64,000 bases of DNA from Saprospirales bacterium. Its GTDB lineage: Bacteria > Bacteroidota > Bacteroidia > Chitinophagales > JADIYW01. The notes under the pieces were generated by a model that worked only from the letters and a program-made list of their open reading frames with translations, searched no databases and had not been told where the DNA came from. The DNA lies in contig JADJSS010000047.1 of the NCBI GenBank assembly GCA_016711605.1, positions 51,887 through 115,886 of the forward strand. Direction: 5' to 3'. This document shows positions 35,663 through 44,533 of this stretch, piece by piece. Both the position numbers and the translations under genes were made by a program. The first letter of the stretch is position 1; each line of letters opens with the position of its first letter.

Positions 35663-37639
35663 ATGACACTTAACTCTAAAATACCAGCAGGACCAATTGA
35701 AAAAAAATGGGAAGACTATAAAGGTCACGTAAAACTCGTGAATCCTGCAAATAAAAGAAAATTAGAAATTATCATTGTTGGTACTGGCTTGGCAGGTGCT
35801 TCTGCTGCAGCATCATTAGGTGAATTAGGTTATAAAGTAAAAACATTTTGCTTCCAAGATTCGCCTCGTCGTGCGCACTCAATTGCAGCACAAGGTGGTA
35901 TCAATGCAGCAAAGAATTATCAAAACGACGGCGATTCTGTTTACCGTTTATTTTATGATACCATTAAAGGTGGTGATTATAGAGCTCGCGAAGGTAATGT
36001 TCATCGTTTAGCAGAAGTTTCAACAAATATTATTGATCAATGTGTTGCTCAAGGAGTTCCTTTTGCACGTGAATATGGTGGTTTATTAAGCAATCGTTCT
36101 TTTGGTGGAACTCAAGTGCAACGTACATTTTATGCAGCTGGTCAAACAGGACAACAATTGTTATTAGGTGCATATTCTGCCTTGGAAAGACAAATTGCAT
36201 TAGGAAATGTAACACAATATTCTCGCCACGAAATGTTAGACGTTGTAACTATCGACGGAAAAGCTCGTGGAATTATAGCAAAAAATTTAGTAACAGGTGA
36301 ATTAGAAAGACATTTTGGACATGCAGTTTTATTATGCACAGGTGGTTATGGTAATGTGTTTTACTTATCAACCAATGCAATGGGTTCTAACGTAACAGCT
36401 GCTTGGAAAGCACATAAAAAAGGTGCATTCTTTGGTAATCCATGTTTCACACAAATCCATCCAACTTGTATTCCTGTTTCTGGTGATCATCAATCTAAAT
36501 TGACTTTAATGTCAGAATCTTTGAGAAATGATGGAAGAATTTGGGTGCCTAAAAAACAAGGTGATACTCGAAAACCAAATGAAATTCCAGAAGAAGAAAG
36601 AGATTATTACTTAGAAAGAAGATATCCTGCATTTGGAAATTTAGTACCACGTGACGTTGCCTCAAGAGCAGCAAAAGAACGTTGTGATGCTGGCTTCGGA
36701 GTTGGTGCTTCTAAAATGGCTGTTTATTTAGATTATGCAGATGCTATACAACGTTACGGAAAAATTGAAGTTGGCAAACAAGGTTTAGATAATGTTTCTA
36801 AAGAAAAAATAATCGAATTAGGTAAAGCCGTTGTAAAAGAAAAATACGGTAATTTATTAGATATGTATTCTAAAATTACTGGCGAAAATCCTTACGAAGT
36901 TCCAATGCGAATTTATCCAGCAGTGCACTATACTATGGGTGGACTTTGGGTAGATTATGAATTGATGACTTCGGTTCCTGGTTTATATGCATTAGGTGAA
37001 GCAAATTTCTCTGATCATGGTGCAAACCGTTTAGGTGCATCAGCTTTAATGCAAGGTTTAGCAGATGGTTATTTCGTGATTCCTTACACAATCGGAAATT
37101 ATTTGGCTGATGAAATTGCTGTAAAACCAATTCCAACTGATAGTCCAGAATTTTTAGCAGCAGAAAAAGCAACCGCAGATAGAATCAATACATTGATGAA
37201 TATTAAAGGAACTAAATCGGTAGAAAGTTTCCATAAACGTTTAGGTAAAATTATGTGGGACAAATGCGGAATGGCTCGTAATGCAGAAGGTTTGAAAGAA
37301 GCAATCACAGAAATACAAGCATTGAAAAAAGAATTTTGGAGTGATGTTAAAATTCCTGGTGATATTAATTCATTCAATCCAGAATTAGATAAAGCTGGTA
37401 GAGTAGCAGATTTTATTGAGCTTGGCGAGTTGATGTGCAAAGATGCTTTAGATAGAAATGAAAGTTGTGGAGGCCATTTCAGAGAAGAATCACAAACAGA
37501 AGAAGGCGAAGCATTACGTGATGATGAACATTACAAATATGTTGCCGCTTGGGAATTTAAAGGTGAAAGTGATTGGCAACTAAACAAAGAAGAATTAATT
37601 TACGAAAACATCAAAATCGCAGCTAGATCTTATAAATAA
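35663..37639 (+). CDS. sdhA: Succinate dehydrogenase/fumarate reductase flavoprotein subunit
   Basis: The 658-residue subunit interconverts succinate and fumarate. It has the FAD dinucleotide fold GTGLAGASAAASLGELG, the covalent-flavin histidine region RRAHSIAAQGG, the substrate loop HPTCIP and the capping DHGANRLGASALMQGLADG. Length and motifs match the Bacteroidota type B enzyme. It is the middle gene of sdhCAB. The gap before sdhB (37640-37695) is an attagcta-type repeat. Confidence 0.95.
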   Translation: MTLNSKIPAGPIEKKWEDYKGHVKLVNPANKRKLEIIIVGTGLAGASAAASLGELGYKVKTFCFQDSPRRAHSIAAQGGINAAKNYQNDGDSVYRLFYDTIKGGDYRAREGNVHRLAEVSTNIIDQCVAQGVPFAREYGGLLSNRSFGGTQVQRTFYAAGQTGQQLLLGAYSALERQIALGNVTQYSRHEMLDVVTIDGKARGIIAKNLVTGELERHFGHAVLLCTGGYGNVFYLSTNAMGSNVTAAWKAHKKGAFFGNPCFTQIHPTCIPVSGDHQSKLTLMSESLRNDGRIWVPKKQGDTRKPNEIPEEERDYYLERRYPAFGNLVPRDVASRAAKERCDAGFGVGASKMAVYLDYADAIQRYGKIEVGKQGLDNVSKEKIIELGKAVVKEKYGNLLDMYSKITGENPYEVPMRIYPAVHYTMGGLWVDYELMTSVPGLYALGEANFSDHGANRLGASALMQGLADGYFVIPYTIGNYLADEIAVKPIPTDSPEFLAAEKATADRINTLMNIKGTKSVESFHKRLGKIMWDKCGMARNAEGLKEAITEIQALKKEFWSDVKIPGDINSFNPELDKAGRVADFIELGELMCKDALDRNESCGGHFREESQTEEGEALRDDEHYKYVAAWEFKGESDWQLNKEELIYENIKIAARSYK

Positions 37640-37695
37640 TATTAGTTAATTACACAATTAGCTAATTAGCTAATTACCAAATTGTCAAATAAAAG
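37640..37695 (+). repeat. attagctaatta repeat between sdhA and sdhB
   Basis: Units of aattagct are iterated and partly self-complementary. A similar tttcaaatt-type run fills the sdhC-sdhA gap (35624-35659). Confidence 0.45.
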
Positions 37696-37697
37696 AT

Positions 37698-38465
37698 ATG
37701 GAACATTACAACATGAATCTCAACTTAAAAGTTTGGAGACAAAAAAATAAAAACGACAAAGGCAGCTTAGTTGATTATAAAGTAAGCGGAATTTCATCTG
37801 AAATGTCATTCTTAGAAATGATTGACGTTTTAAACGAAAAATTAGTAGCTGATGGAAAAGATGAACCAATCGCATTCGATCATGATTGCCGTGAAGGTAT
37901 TTGCGGTATGTGCTCAATGTACATCAATGGCAGACCTCATGGACCTTGGGCTGGAACTACAACTTGTCAATTGCACATGCGTGCGTTCAAAGATGGTGAT
38001 ACCATTGTAATTGAACCTTGGCGAGCAAAAGCATTTCCAGTTATCAAAGATTTAGTTGTAGATAGAACTGCATTTGATAGAATTATACAAGCTGGTGGTT
38101 ACATATCTGTAAATACAGGAAATGCAGTAGATGCCAATGCTATTCCAATTCCGAAAGATGATGCAGATAAAGCATTTGCAGCAGCAGCTTGTATAGGTTG
38201 TGGTGCTTGTGTTGCAGCTTGCAAAAATGCATCGGCTATGTTGTTTGTTTCTGCAAAAGTTTCGCAATTAGCATTATTACCACAAGGCAAACCAGAAGCA
38301 CAAAAACGTGTGTTAGACATGGTAGCACAAATGGATAAAGAAGGTTTTGGAAGTTGCACCAACACTGGCGCTTGTGAAGCAGAATGTCCAAAAGAAATTT
38401 CATTAGAAAATATTGCACGTTTAAACAGAGAATTTACGAGTGCAAGTATTATGAGTGAAGAATAA
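37698..38465 (+). CDS. sdhB: Succinate dehydrogenase/fumarate reductase iron-sulfur subunit
   Basis: The 255-residue protein carries three clusters that wire the flavin to the haems: the plant-type 2Fe-2S site (CREGICGMCSMYI with a later C in TTTCQLH), the 4Fe-4S site CIGCGACVAAC and the 3Fe-4S site CTNTGACEAECP. An in-frame ATG at 37713 is an equally possible start. A clear terminator follows, closing the sdhCAB operon. Confidence 0.95.
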   Translation: MEHYNMNLNLKVWRQKNKNDKGSLVDYKVSGISSEMSFLEMIDVLNEKLVADGKDEPIAFDHDCREGICGMCSMYINGRPHGPWAGTTTCQLHMRAFKDGDTIVIEPWRAKAFPVIKDLVVDRTAFDRIIQAGGYISVNTGNAVDANAIPIPKDDADKAFAAAACIGCGACVAACKNASAMLFVSAKVSQLALLPQGKPEAQKRVLDMVAQMDKEGFGSCTNTGACEAECPKEISLENIARLNREFTSASIMSEE

Positions 38466-38486
38466 TAAATCAAAATAAATAACTTT

Positions 38487-38523
38487 AAACCTGTCAATTA
38501 TTCATAATTCGACAGGTTTTTTT
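38487..38523 (+). terminator. Intrinsic terminator of the sdhCAB operon
   Basis: aaacctgtc (38487-38495) pairs with gacaggttt (38511-38519), with an inner aattat/ataatt extension, followed by a run of seven T. Confidence 0.85.
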
Positions 38524-38538
38524 ATTAACTTTAATCTG

Positions 38539-39195
38539 ATGCAAAAAGATACAGAACAATTCAGAAATGAATACAGAACTACTGAAGTTAGCAAAAATTA
38601 TTCAGGTAAATTGCATTTTGCATTCACCACTAGTTGGTGTTTAGCATTAATTGGTACTTGCATTTATTTCATTCATCAACCAACATGGAAAGAAATTTTA
38701 ATTATTCCAATTTCATTTTTATACATCAACTTAGCAGAATATTTTGGACACAAAGGACCGATGCACAACCGTAAAAAAATGTTGGATAAAGTTTTTAAAC
38801 GACATACTTTACAGCATCATCAATTTTTTACCAATCAACAAATGCAATGTGATTCGGTGCAAGATTTTAAGATGATTTTATTTCCACCAGTTTTAATTAT
38901 TTTTTTCTTTTTTGCGTTTGCTGTGCCGGTTAGTTTTGTTTTTTATATTTTTTGGTCGATGAATGCAGCACTTATTTTCGCTGCAACAGTATTCGTATAT
39001 TATTTAAATTATGAGTATTTGCACTTAGCATATCATTTGCCAGACGAACATTTTATTTCTAAATTACCAATCATAAAATCACTAAAAAAATTACATCAAA
39101 CGCACCACAATCCTCAATTAATGAACTCCAAAAATTTCAATATTTCTTATCCAATTTTTGATGTGATATTTGGCACTTTGCATAAAGAAAAATAA
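38539..39195 (+). CDS. Fatty acid hydroxylase superfamily membrane protein
   Basis: The 218-residue protein has four to five hydrophobic helices and histidine clusters that would hold a di-iron centre: EYFGHKGPMHN, FKRHTLQHHQFF, LHLAYHLPDEH and LHQTHHNPQ. This pattern defines the sterol desaturase / fatty acid hydroxylase superfamily, whose members hydroxylate lipids or carotenoids in the membrane. The substrate is not evident. It starts 16 bases after the sdh terminator and is followed by an aldo/keto reductase gene. Confidence 0.8.
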   Translation: MQKDTEQFRNEYRTTEVSKNYSGKLHFAFTTSWCLALIGTCIYFIHQPTWKEILIIPISFLYINLAEYFGHKGPMHNRKKMLDKVFKRHTLQHHQFFTNQQMQCDSVQDFKMILFPPVLIIFFFFAFAVPVSFVFYIFWSMNAALIFAATVFVYYLNYEYLHLAYHLPDEHFISKLPIIKSLKKLHQTHHNPQLMNSKNFNISYPIFDVIFGTLHKEK

Positions 39196-39257
39196 CATAA
39201 AATCTTTTAATTAATTCGAGTAAATTTGTGCAATTCGTGGCAACAAAAAATAAAAAT

Positions 39258-40302
39258 ATGCAATACAATTTATTACCCAATTCTGATATCAACGTTTCAA
39301 AAATATGCTTAGGCACTATGACTTTTGGCGAACAAAATTCAGAAGCTGAAGGTCACGAGCAACTGAATTATGCAGTAAATGAACGTGGAATTAATTTTTT
39401 AGATACTGCAGAAATGTATTCTGTTCCATCAAAGGCAGAAACCAAAGGTTCTACCGAAAAAATTATTGGAACTTGGTTAAAAAACAGAAATAAAAGAGAT
39501 GATATTATTTTGGCTTCAAAGGTTTGTGGACCAAGTGCCAATCTAGCACATATTGGTGCAGGTCGTAAATTCAACAGAGAAAATATGACTGCTGCATTAC
39601 ATAACAGTTTACAGCGTTTACAAACAGATTATATAGATTTGTACCAGCTGCATTGGCCAGAGCGACCTACCAATTATTTTGGTGCCTTAGGTTATCAGCA
39701 TGTTTCTGATGATGCAGTTACTGATTTTGTGGAAACACTTACTGTTTTACAGGATTTTATTAAGGAAGGAAAAATTAGATATATCGGTATTTCTAACGAG
39801 ACACCTTGGGGCACGATGCAATATTTAGCAACTGCAGAAAAATATAATTTACCCAAAATTTCTACCATACAAAATCCATATAATTTAGTAAACAGAACCT
39901 ATGAAATTGGTTTAGCAGAAATGGGAATTCGTGAAAATGTTGGTTTATTAGCATATTCGCCATTGGCTGGTGGTTTGCTGACAGAAAAATATTTATCAGG
40001 AAAACGACCTAACGGTGCAAGATTTACGTTGTGGCCAAATTATTTTACAAGGTATGCACATCCAAATACAATGCATGCTGTTGAAAGATATGCAACATTA
40101 GCAAAAGAAAATGGATTGAGTTTGTCGCAAATGACATTGGCTTATGTTAACACCAGAAATTTTTTAACAGCAAATATTATTGGTGCAACAAAAATGGATC
40201 AACTTAAAGGAAAATATTGATAGTATTGATGTTGTATTGTCAGATGATGTATTGAAAGAAATTCAAAAAATACATTTAGATTTTCCAAATCCAGCACCTT
40301 AA
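39258..40302 (+). CDS. Aldo/keto reductase, frameshifted near the end
   Basis: The protein is a TIM-barrel NADPH-dependent oxidoreductase of the Tas/YghZ-like type: LGTMTFGEQNSEAEGHEQL at the start, catalytic aspartate and tyrosine in NFLDTAEMYSVP, KVCG, and the histidine in YQLHWPERP. The frame stops at 40218. Removing one G from the pair at 40209-40210 restores TKMDQLKENIDSIDVVLSDDVLKEI and a normal end at 40302. The ATG at 39258 (MQYNLLPNSD) is preferred over one 30 bases upstream. With the corrected end, the gene abuts the stop of the convergent transporter gene. Confidence 0.85.
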
Positions 40303-41739
40303 TTATCTTATCAAACCTAATAATGGCAACATAAAATAACAGAAAATGCTGATCAATAGAATACTAATAATATTCATTATAAATCCAGTTTTTAGCATAT
40401 CTTTTAATTCAATTTTCCCACTTGAGAATGCAATTGCATTTGGTGGTGTTCCCATTGGTAACATACCAGCGCAACTAGCACCTAAGGTCATCGGAATGCC
40501 TAATAATAATGGATGAACATGCATTGAAATAGCTATGCTTGTAACAACAGGTGCGAAAATAATTACTTGTGCAACATTACTTAGTAATTCGCTGATAAAA
40601 ACAGAAATGGTGGTTACTAATAAAATCAATAAAAAAATATTTTGTGGTGCAATTGCTGCAACAGAACTTCCAAGTAATTGAATAATTCCAACTGTTTCCA
40701 GTCCTTTTGCTAACGCCAAGCCACCACCAAATAGTATCAAAATTCCCCAAGGCATTGCATGTGTATCTTTCCATTTTAAAATTTCTTGATTTTCATTTCC
40801 AGATGGAATAACGAATAATAAAATAGCACAAATCATGGCCACAATAGTATCATCTAATTTAATTGGTAATAATTTATTTATAAGTGATTGAAAAATCCAA
40901 AGAAAAGCAGTAAATCCAAAAATCAGTAAAACTCTTTTTTCAGGAATGCTAATTTTACCTAATTTTTTAATTTCTTCATAAATATAATTTTCAGTTTTTA
41001 TGTCAGATTTTATTTTATTAGGATACATGATTTTTACCATTAAAAAATATAACGTCAACAATAACACGATTGATAAAGGCATGCATAATAACATCCATTT
41101 CATAAATGGAATTTCAATAGTTAAATGTTCTTTAATATAGCCAACATATGCAACGTTTGGTGGTGTTCCGATGATGGTTGCAATGCCACCTAAATTAGAT
41201 GAGTAAGCAATTGCTAGCATTAACGTTATAGAAAAATTTTTGATGTTGCCATCTTTATTGTTTTCTTGCATTACATGTATTACAGACATCGCAATTGGAA
41301 ACATCATCATTGTTGTTGCAGTATTGCTTAGCCACATACTTAAACTACCAGTTGCTAAAATAAAACCCAATACAATTTTATTACCATTGGTTCCTGTTTT
41401 ATGAATTATGTTAAGCGCAATACGTTTATGTAAATTCCATTTCTCAATGGCTAATCCTAAAAAAAAGCCACCCATAAATAAAAATATAATTGGATCTCCA
41501 TAAGATTTTGCGGTATCTTTTATGGGTAAGATATTAAATAATGGAAATAGAATTATTGGAAGCATTGCAGTAACAGCCATTGGCAATGCTTCTGTTATCC
41601 ATAAAAATATCATTAAAAAAGCAACAGCAAATACTGTATTAGCTTTTATGTCAAATGCTAATGGATTTATAAAATAAACTAGTATTGAAAATACTATACC
41701 TATAAAAAATAATTGAAAGGATTTGTTTTTTGAAGACAT
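40303..41739 (-). CDS. DASS-family sodium/dicarboxylate symporter
   Basis: The 478-residue inner-membrane transporter belongs to the SLC13/DASS family. It has two repeats each with an SNT-like motif (SNTATTMMMFP near residue 135 and SNVAQVIIFAP near 385) and the paired GTPPN loops (GTPPNVAYVG and MGTPPNAIAFSSG). It likely imports C4-dicarboxylates such as succinate with sodium, which fits the nearby succinate dehydrogenase. Sulfate or other anions are possible. It has about 11-13 helices and normal length. Confidence 0.88.
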   Translation of the reverse strand: MSSKNKSFQLFFIGIVFSILVYFINPLAFDIKANTVFAVAFLMIFLWITEALPMAVTAMLPIILFPLFNILPIKDTAKSYGDPIIFLFMGGFFLGLAIEKWNLHKRIALNIIHKTGTNGNKIVLGFILATGSLSMWLSNTATTMMMFPIAMSVIHVMQENNKDGNIKNFSITLMLAIAYSSNLGGIATIIGTPPNVAYVGYIKEHLTIEIPFMKWMLLCMPLSIVLLLTLYFLMVKIMYPNKIKSDIKTENYIYEEIKKLGKISIPEKRVLLIFGFTAFLWIFQSLINKLLPIKLDDTIVAMICAILLFVIPSGNENQEILKWKDTHAMPWGILILFGGGLALAKGLETVGIIQLLGSSVAAIAPQNIFLLILLVTTISVFISELLSNVAQVIIFAPVVTSIAISMHVHPLLLGIPMTLGASCAGMLPMGTPPNAIAFSSGKIELKDMLKTGFIMNIISILLISIFCYFMLPLLGLIR

Positions 41740-41786
41740 ATAAACTATGAGTAAATTTAAATAGAATAAAAATACATTATTATCAC

Positions 41787-41815
41787 AAAAAAAAATCCTG
41801 AAAATTAATTCAGGA
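41787..41815 (-). terminator. Intrinsic terminator for the secreted-protein gene
   Basis: tcctgaa (41796-41802) pairs with ttcagga (41809-41815). On the minus strand it is followed by nine T, just after the stop at 41844. Confidence 0.8.
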
Positions 41816-41843
41816 CTTTTGCTTCTATGAAAAAAAGAAGATA

Positions 41844-42443
41844 TTATTCACCAATGCCAGCACTGAAGTTAGCATACTCATTGTTGTTTTCGGTTTGAAT
41901 AGTATATTTTTGGTTTTCTTCAGCAAATACTACTTCATACTCATTTGTATCATAAATAGCGAAGTTCACATAAACACCACTACCAGCGTAAGCGTATCTA
42001 CTTTGAGATGTAATTACATCAATAGTGTGTGTGTTGTTTGCATAAACTTCATAAATTTGTCTGTCAACTATTTTTTTACGCACATATTTAAAACCAAGTA
42101 CTTGCATTTCTTTTAAATAATTGGTAATTAAAGATTGGTTTTGTGTTTGGAAAGAAATACGGTTTGTTCCAGAAGCTTTTCCGTTTCCAGCATAGACGAA
42201 GTCTACCCATTGATAGAATTCTGCGGTTTTAAAATCTTCGTTGTTTTTGTAGGTTACCTGAACTTTGTTTTTACCAATGTTGTCGGCATCATATGGTGTA
42301 AGGTTACATGCTAATAAAGCACTGTTAACTGTTTCTTTGTCTGATAAGCGTAATTTTAAAAAGTCACTTAAATCGCAGCTTTGACCAAAGAGATGTGTTG
42401 TACATAAGCACAACAAAATTGTTGTTAGAGATAGGGTTTTCAT
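41844..42443 (-). CDS. Hypothetical secreted protein
   Basis: The 199-residue protein has a signal peptide (SLTTILLCLCTTHLFGQ). The mature part has two nearby cysteines (QSCDLS and LLACNLT) that could form a disulfide, and alternates helical and strand segments (VQVTYKNNEDF, GTNRISFQTQNQ, YKIVDRQIYEVYANNTH). No known domain is recognisable. It is single, with its own terminator. The 357 bases upstream (42444-42800) hold no gene or clear element that I can see. Confidence 0.55.
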   Translation of the reverse strand: MKTLSLTTILLCLCTTHLFGQSCDLSDFLKLRLSDKETVNSALLACNLTPYDADNIGKNKVQVTYKNNEDFKTAEFYQWVDFVYAGNGKASGTNRISFQTQNQSLITNYLKEMQVLGFKYVRKKIVDRQIYEVYANNTHTIDVITSQSRYAYAGSGVYVNFAIYDTNEYEVVFAEENQKYTIQTENNNEYANFSAGIGE

Positions 42444-42800
42444 AAAAGGGTAATTTACGTTACTTTAAAGTTAATAAACCTTTTTTGATTTGTCAATAGC
42501 AAAAGTTTATTTATTGATGTAAGTCAAGGAATATTGAAATTATATTCAGGATTTAAAGAAAGAATAGGGTAGGTTTTTTAAAGAAGGATTTTAACAGATT
42601 TCTTGTAGATGCCTTATTTTATTATAGGTTTGGTAAATTGGTAAATATTTTTTGAGTACGTTTTTTTTTAATTACAAACGATCAAAATAAATTTCTATAA
42701 TCTATTTATTTGATTTTATTTTGTAGTTAATACTCAATAAAGTAACAGCGAATGTTATGAAATAGGTAGAAATTAATTCTTTTTAAAAAGTAGTCGAAAA
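42444..42800. other. AT-rich intergenic region with no visible gene
   Basis: I looked for short open frames, hairpins and promoter pairs on both strands and found nothing convincing. The tract is very AT-rich and lies upstream of the 199-residue secreted-protein gene and downstream of the MauE/thioredoxin gene, so it probably holds promoter sequence for the former. Confidence 0.4.
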
Positions 42801-43730
42801 TTATTTTTTTAACCAATTTTCAATATCAGTTTGGTCTAAATCCAAACCTGTAGTTTTTTTCTCAACTATACTATTGTTGATGTACATGATCACAGGTAAA
42901 TTAAAACCTGCAACTTGCATCCAATCATTTGGTCCTAGAAATAAATTATGTGGTATATGCTGTATTTGTGTTTCTTCAAAAAAATCTTTTTCTTTTTCTT
43001 TATCACCATTTAAGGAAACATAAAAAGGTATAGCTGGATTTTGATTTTGCATCACTCGAATTTTTTGAGCAGCAATTTTGCAATGCGGACAAGTTAAACT
43101 CAAGAAAGCAATAACATGCTTGCCTTTAGTTAAATCTATACTAGGTTTTTCTTTTTGTGATGCTTTATACATTAATTCCAATGGAACTTTGTAATTTATT
43201 TTTTTAGTATCCATTGTAGAAGAAAAAGAGGCATTCATTGGATATACAAAAAAACCTAAACACATAGCACCAATAAATAAAATAGGCACCATTATTTTTT
43301 TCCATTTAGCGTTCCAAAAGTCATCATCTGATAAAAAATACAATGCAAAACATAGAATAATTAAGGCAATGTTTTTTAAAATACCTTCTAACGGCGACAT
43401 TTTTATGGCTTCTCCAAAACAACCACAATTTCCTACATTTCCTACAGAAATTATTTTGTATACCAAATAAATAATAAAAACAGTAAGCAAACCAATGGCA
43501 AACTTTGAGGTGAATTTTTTGATGCTAATATTTAAAATAAAGAGCATACCGAGAAAAAATTCTAGACCAATAAAAAATCGTGCAATGTATGGAGATGTTT
43601 TCCAAGTTGCCACACCGATATCTACAAACTGATATTCAAATGGCTCCATTGGAAATATTTTGGTTGCTGCAGAAACAATGAATAATGCACCGACAGATAT
43701 ACTAGTTAGTATTAGTAATATTTTTTTCAT
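42801..43730 (-). CDS. MauE/DoxX-like membrane protein fused to a thioredoxin-like domain
   Basis: The N-terminal half (residues 1-165) has about four to five transmembrane helices and a CxC motif (NCGCFG, Cys102 and Cys104), as in MauE/DoxX-type quinone-linked redox proteins. After a fifth hydrophobic segment comes a periplasmic thioredoxin-like domain with the active-site motif TCPHCK (Cys214 and Cys217) and the cis-proline loop FNLPVIMYI. By inference it moves electrons between the quinone pool and periplasmic thiols, much as VKOR-Trx or DsbD do. Two tiny Cys-rich lipoproteins on the same strand nearby are candidate substrates. Confidence 0.75.
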   Translation of the reverse strand: MKKILLILTSISVGALFIVSAATKIFPMEPFEYQFVDIGVATWKTSPYIARFFIGLEFFLGMLFILNISIKKFTSKFAIGLLTVFIIYLVYKIISVGNVGNCGCFGEAIKMSPLEGILKNIALIILCFALYFLSDDDFWNAKWKKIMVPILFIGAMCLGFFVYPMNASFSSTMDTKKINYKVPLELMYKASQKEKPSIDLTKGKHVIAFLSLTCPHCKIAAQKIRVMQNQNPAIPFYVSLNGDKEKEKDFFEETQIQHIPHNLFLGPNDWMQVAGFNLPVIMYINNSIVEKKTTGLDLDQTDIENWLKK

Positions 43731-43845
43731 CTTGTAAAAGTAATAAAACTTGTATTTAATCTGTGAAAAAAGGCACCGGCCCTGAAATTCAATTTTTTAA
43801 TGAAAAAATCAAAAGTTTTATTTAAAACAATTAACGTATTAACTA

Positions 43846-44061
43846 TTATTTTATGCTACAATTAGTTGCAGGAACTACCAAACGTAAGTTTGCTTCTCTG
43901 TCATCGCATTTGTCTGCTGCTGTGGTTAATTTTGTGTTTTTATAAACTTGATTTATGGTAGTCGTGCCATCTGTACATACACAAGTCCAATCTTTAACAC
44001 AAGATGTTGTTGCAATTGCCGTTATGAATAGTAATAAAAACGTACGGATTGATTTTTTCAT
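43846..44061 (-). CDS. Small Cys-rich lipoprotein (copy 1)
   Basis: The 71-residue precursor has the lipobox TTSC. The mature peptide begins CVKDWTCVCT and has two further cysteines (DKC and TNC), giving the lipidated Cys plus four others. It is paralogous to the next gene upstream (same CVKDWxCxCT start, spacing and -SC/NC ending), at modest identity elsewhere. It is likely outer- or inner-membrane anchored with two internal disulfides. Function is unknown; such tiny lipoproteins recur in Bacteroidota. Confidence 0.65.
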   Translation of the reverse strand: MKKSIRTFLLLFITAIATTSCVKDWTCVCTDGTTTINQVYKNTKLTTAADKCDDREANLRLVVPATNCSIK

Positions 44062-44140
44062 TTGTTTATTTTTTTGTAGTTAATGATATGTAAAAAATAC
44101 ACAAAAATAGGTTAGTCTGCAACTATAGATTAGCACTAAC

Positions 44141-44172
44141 AAAAAAGTGGTTTGAAATTCAAACCACTTTTT
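44141..44172 (-). terminator. Intrinsic terminator after lipoprotein copy 2
   Basis: A near-perfect stem aaaaagtggtttg (44142-44154) with caaaccacttttt (44160-44172) ends, on the minus strand, in T-runs. It follows the stop at 44192. Confidence 0.8.
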
Positions 44173-44191
44173 CCTTTTATAAAATAAAATA

Positions 44192-44413
44192 TTATTTTAT
44201 TTTGCAAGAAGCATTGCTATAGTATGCTTTAATTAATTTTTCGTAAGCATCACAGCTTTTTTTTGCATCAGCTCTTTTTGTGTTTGGGTAAGTGATAGAA
44301 TCAGTTTCTCCATCAACTGTACATTCACATTTCCAATCTTTAACGCAAGATGTAGTACCGAATAAAGTACCTAATGCACCAAAAACTAGTGCGAAGCTAA
44401 ATTTCTTTTTCAT
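44192..44413 (-). CDS. Small Cys-rich lipoprotein (copy 2)
   Basis: The 73-residue precursor has a signal peptide with lipobox TTSC; the mature part begins CVKDWKCECT and has later cysteines in KSC and ASC. It is a paralogue of the 71-residue lipoprotein downstream. Four non-lipidated cysteines at conserved spacing suggest two disulfides. It has its own terminator (44141-44172) and a TATCTTTG box about 30 bases upstream, so the copies are probably separately transcribed. No function is known to me. Confidence 0.65.
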   Translation of the reverse strand: MKKKFSFALVFGALGTLFGTTSCVKDWKCECTVDGETDSITYPNTKRADAKKSCDAYEKLIKAYYSNASCKIK

Positions 44414-44533
44414 AATTAAATAATTTAATGATTAACAATATTCAAAGATATAAATAAAATGAAATAAAAAAAATTTTTTTTCCTTTTATTTTAAGTTGAT
44501 ATGGATGCAAATGATTTTATTTAAAAAATTGAT

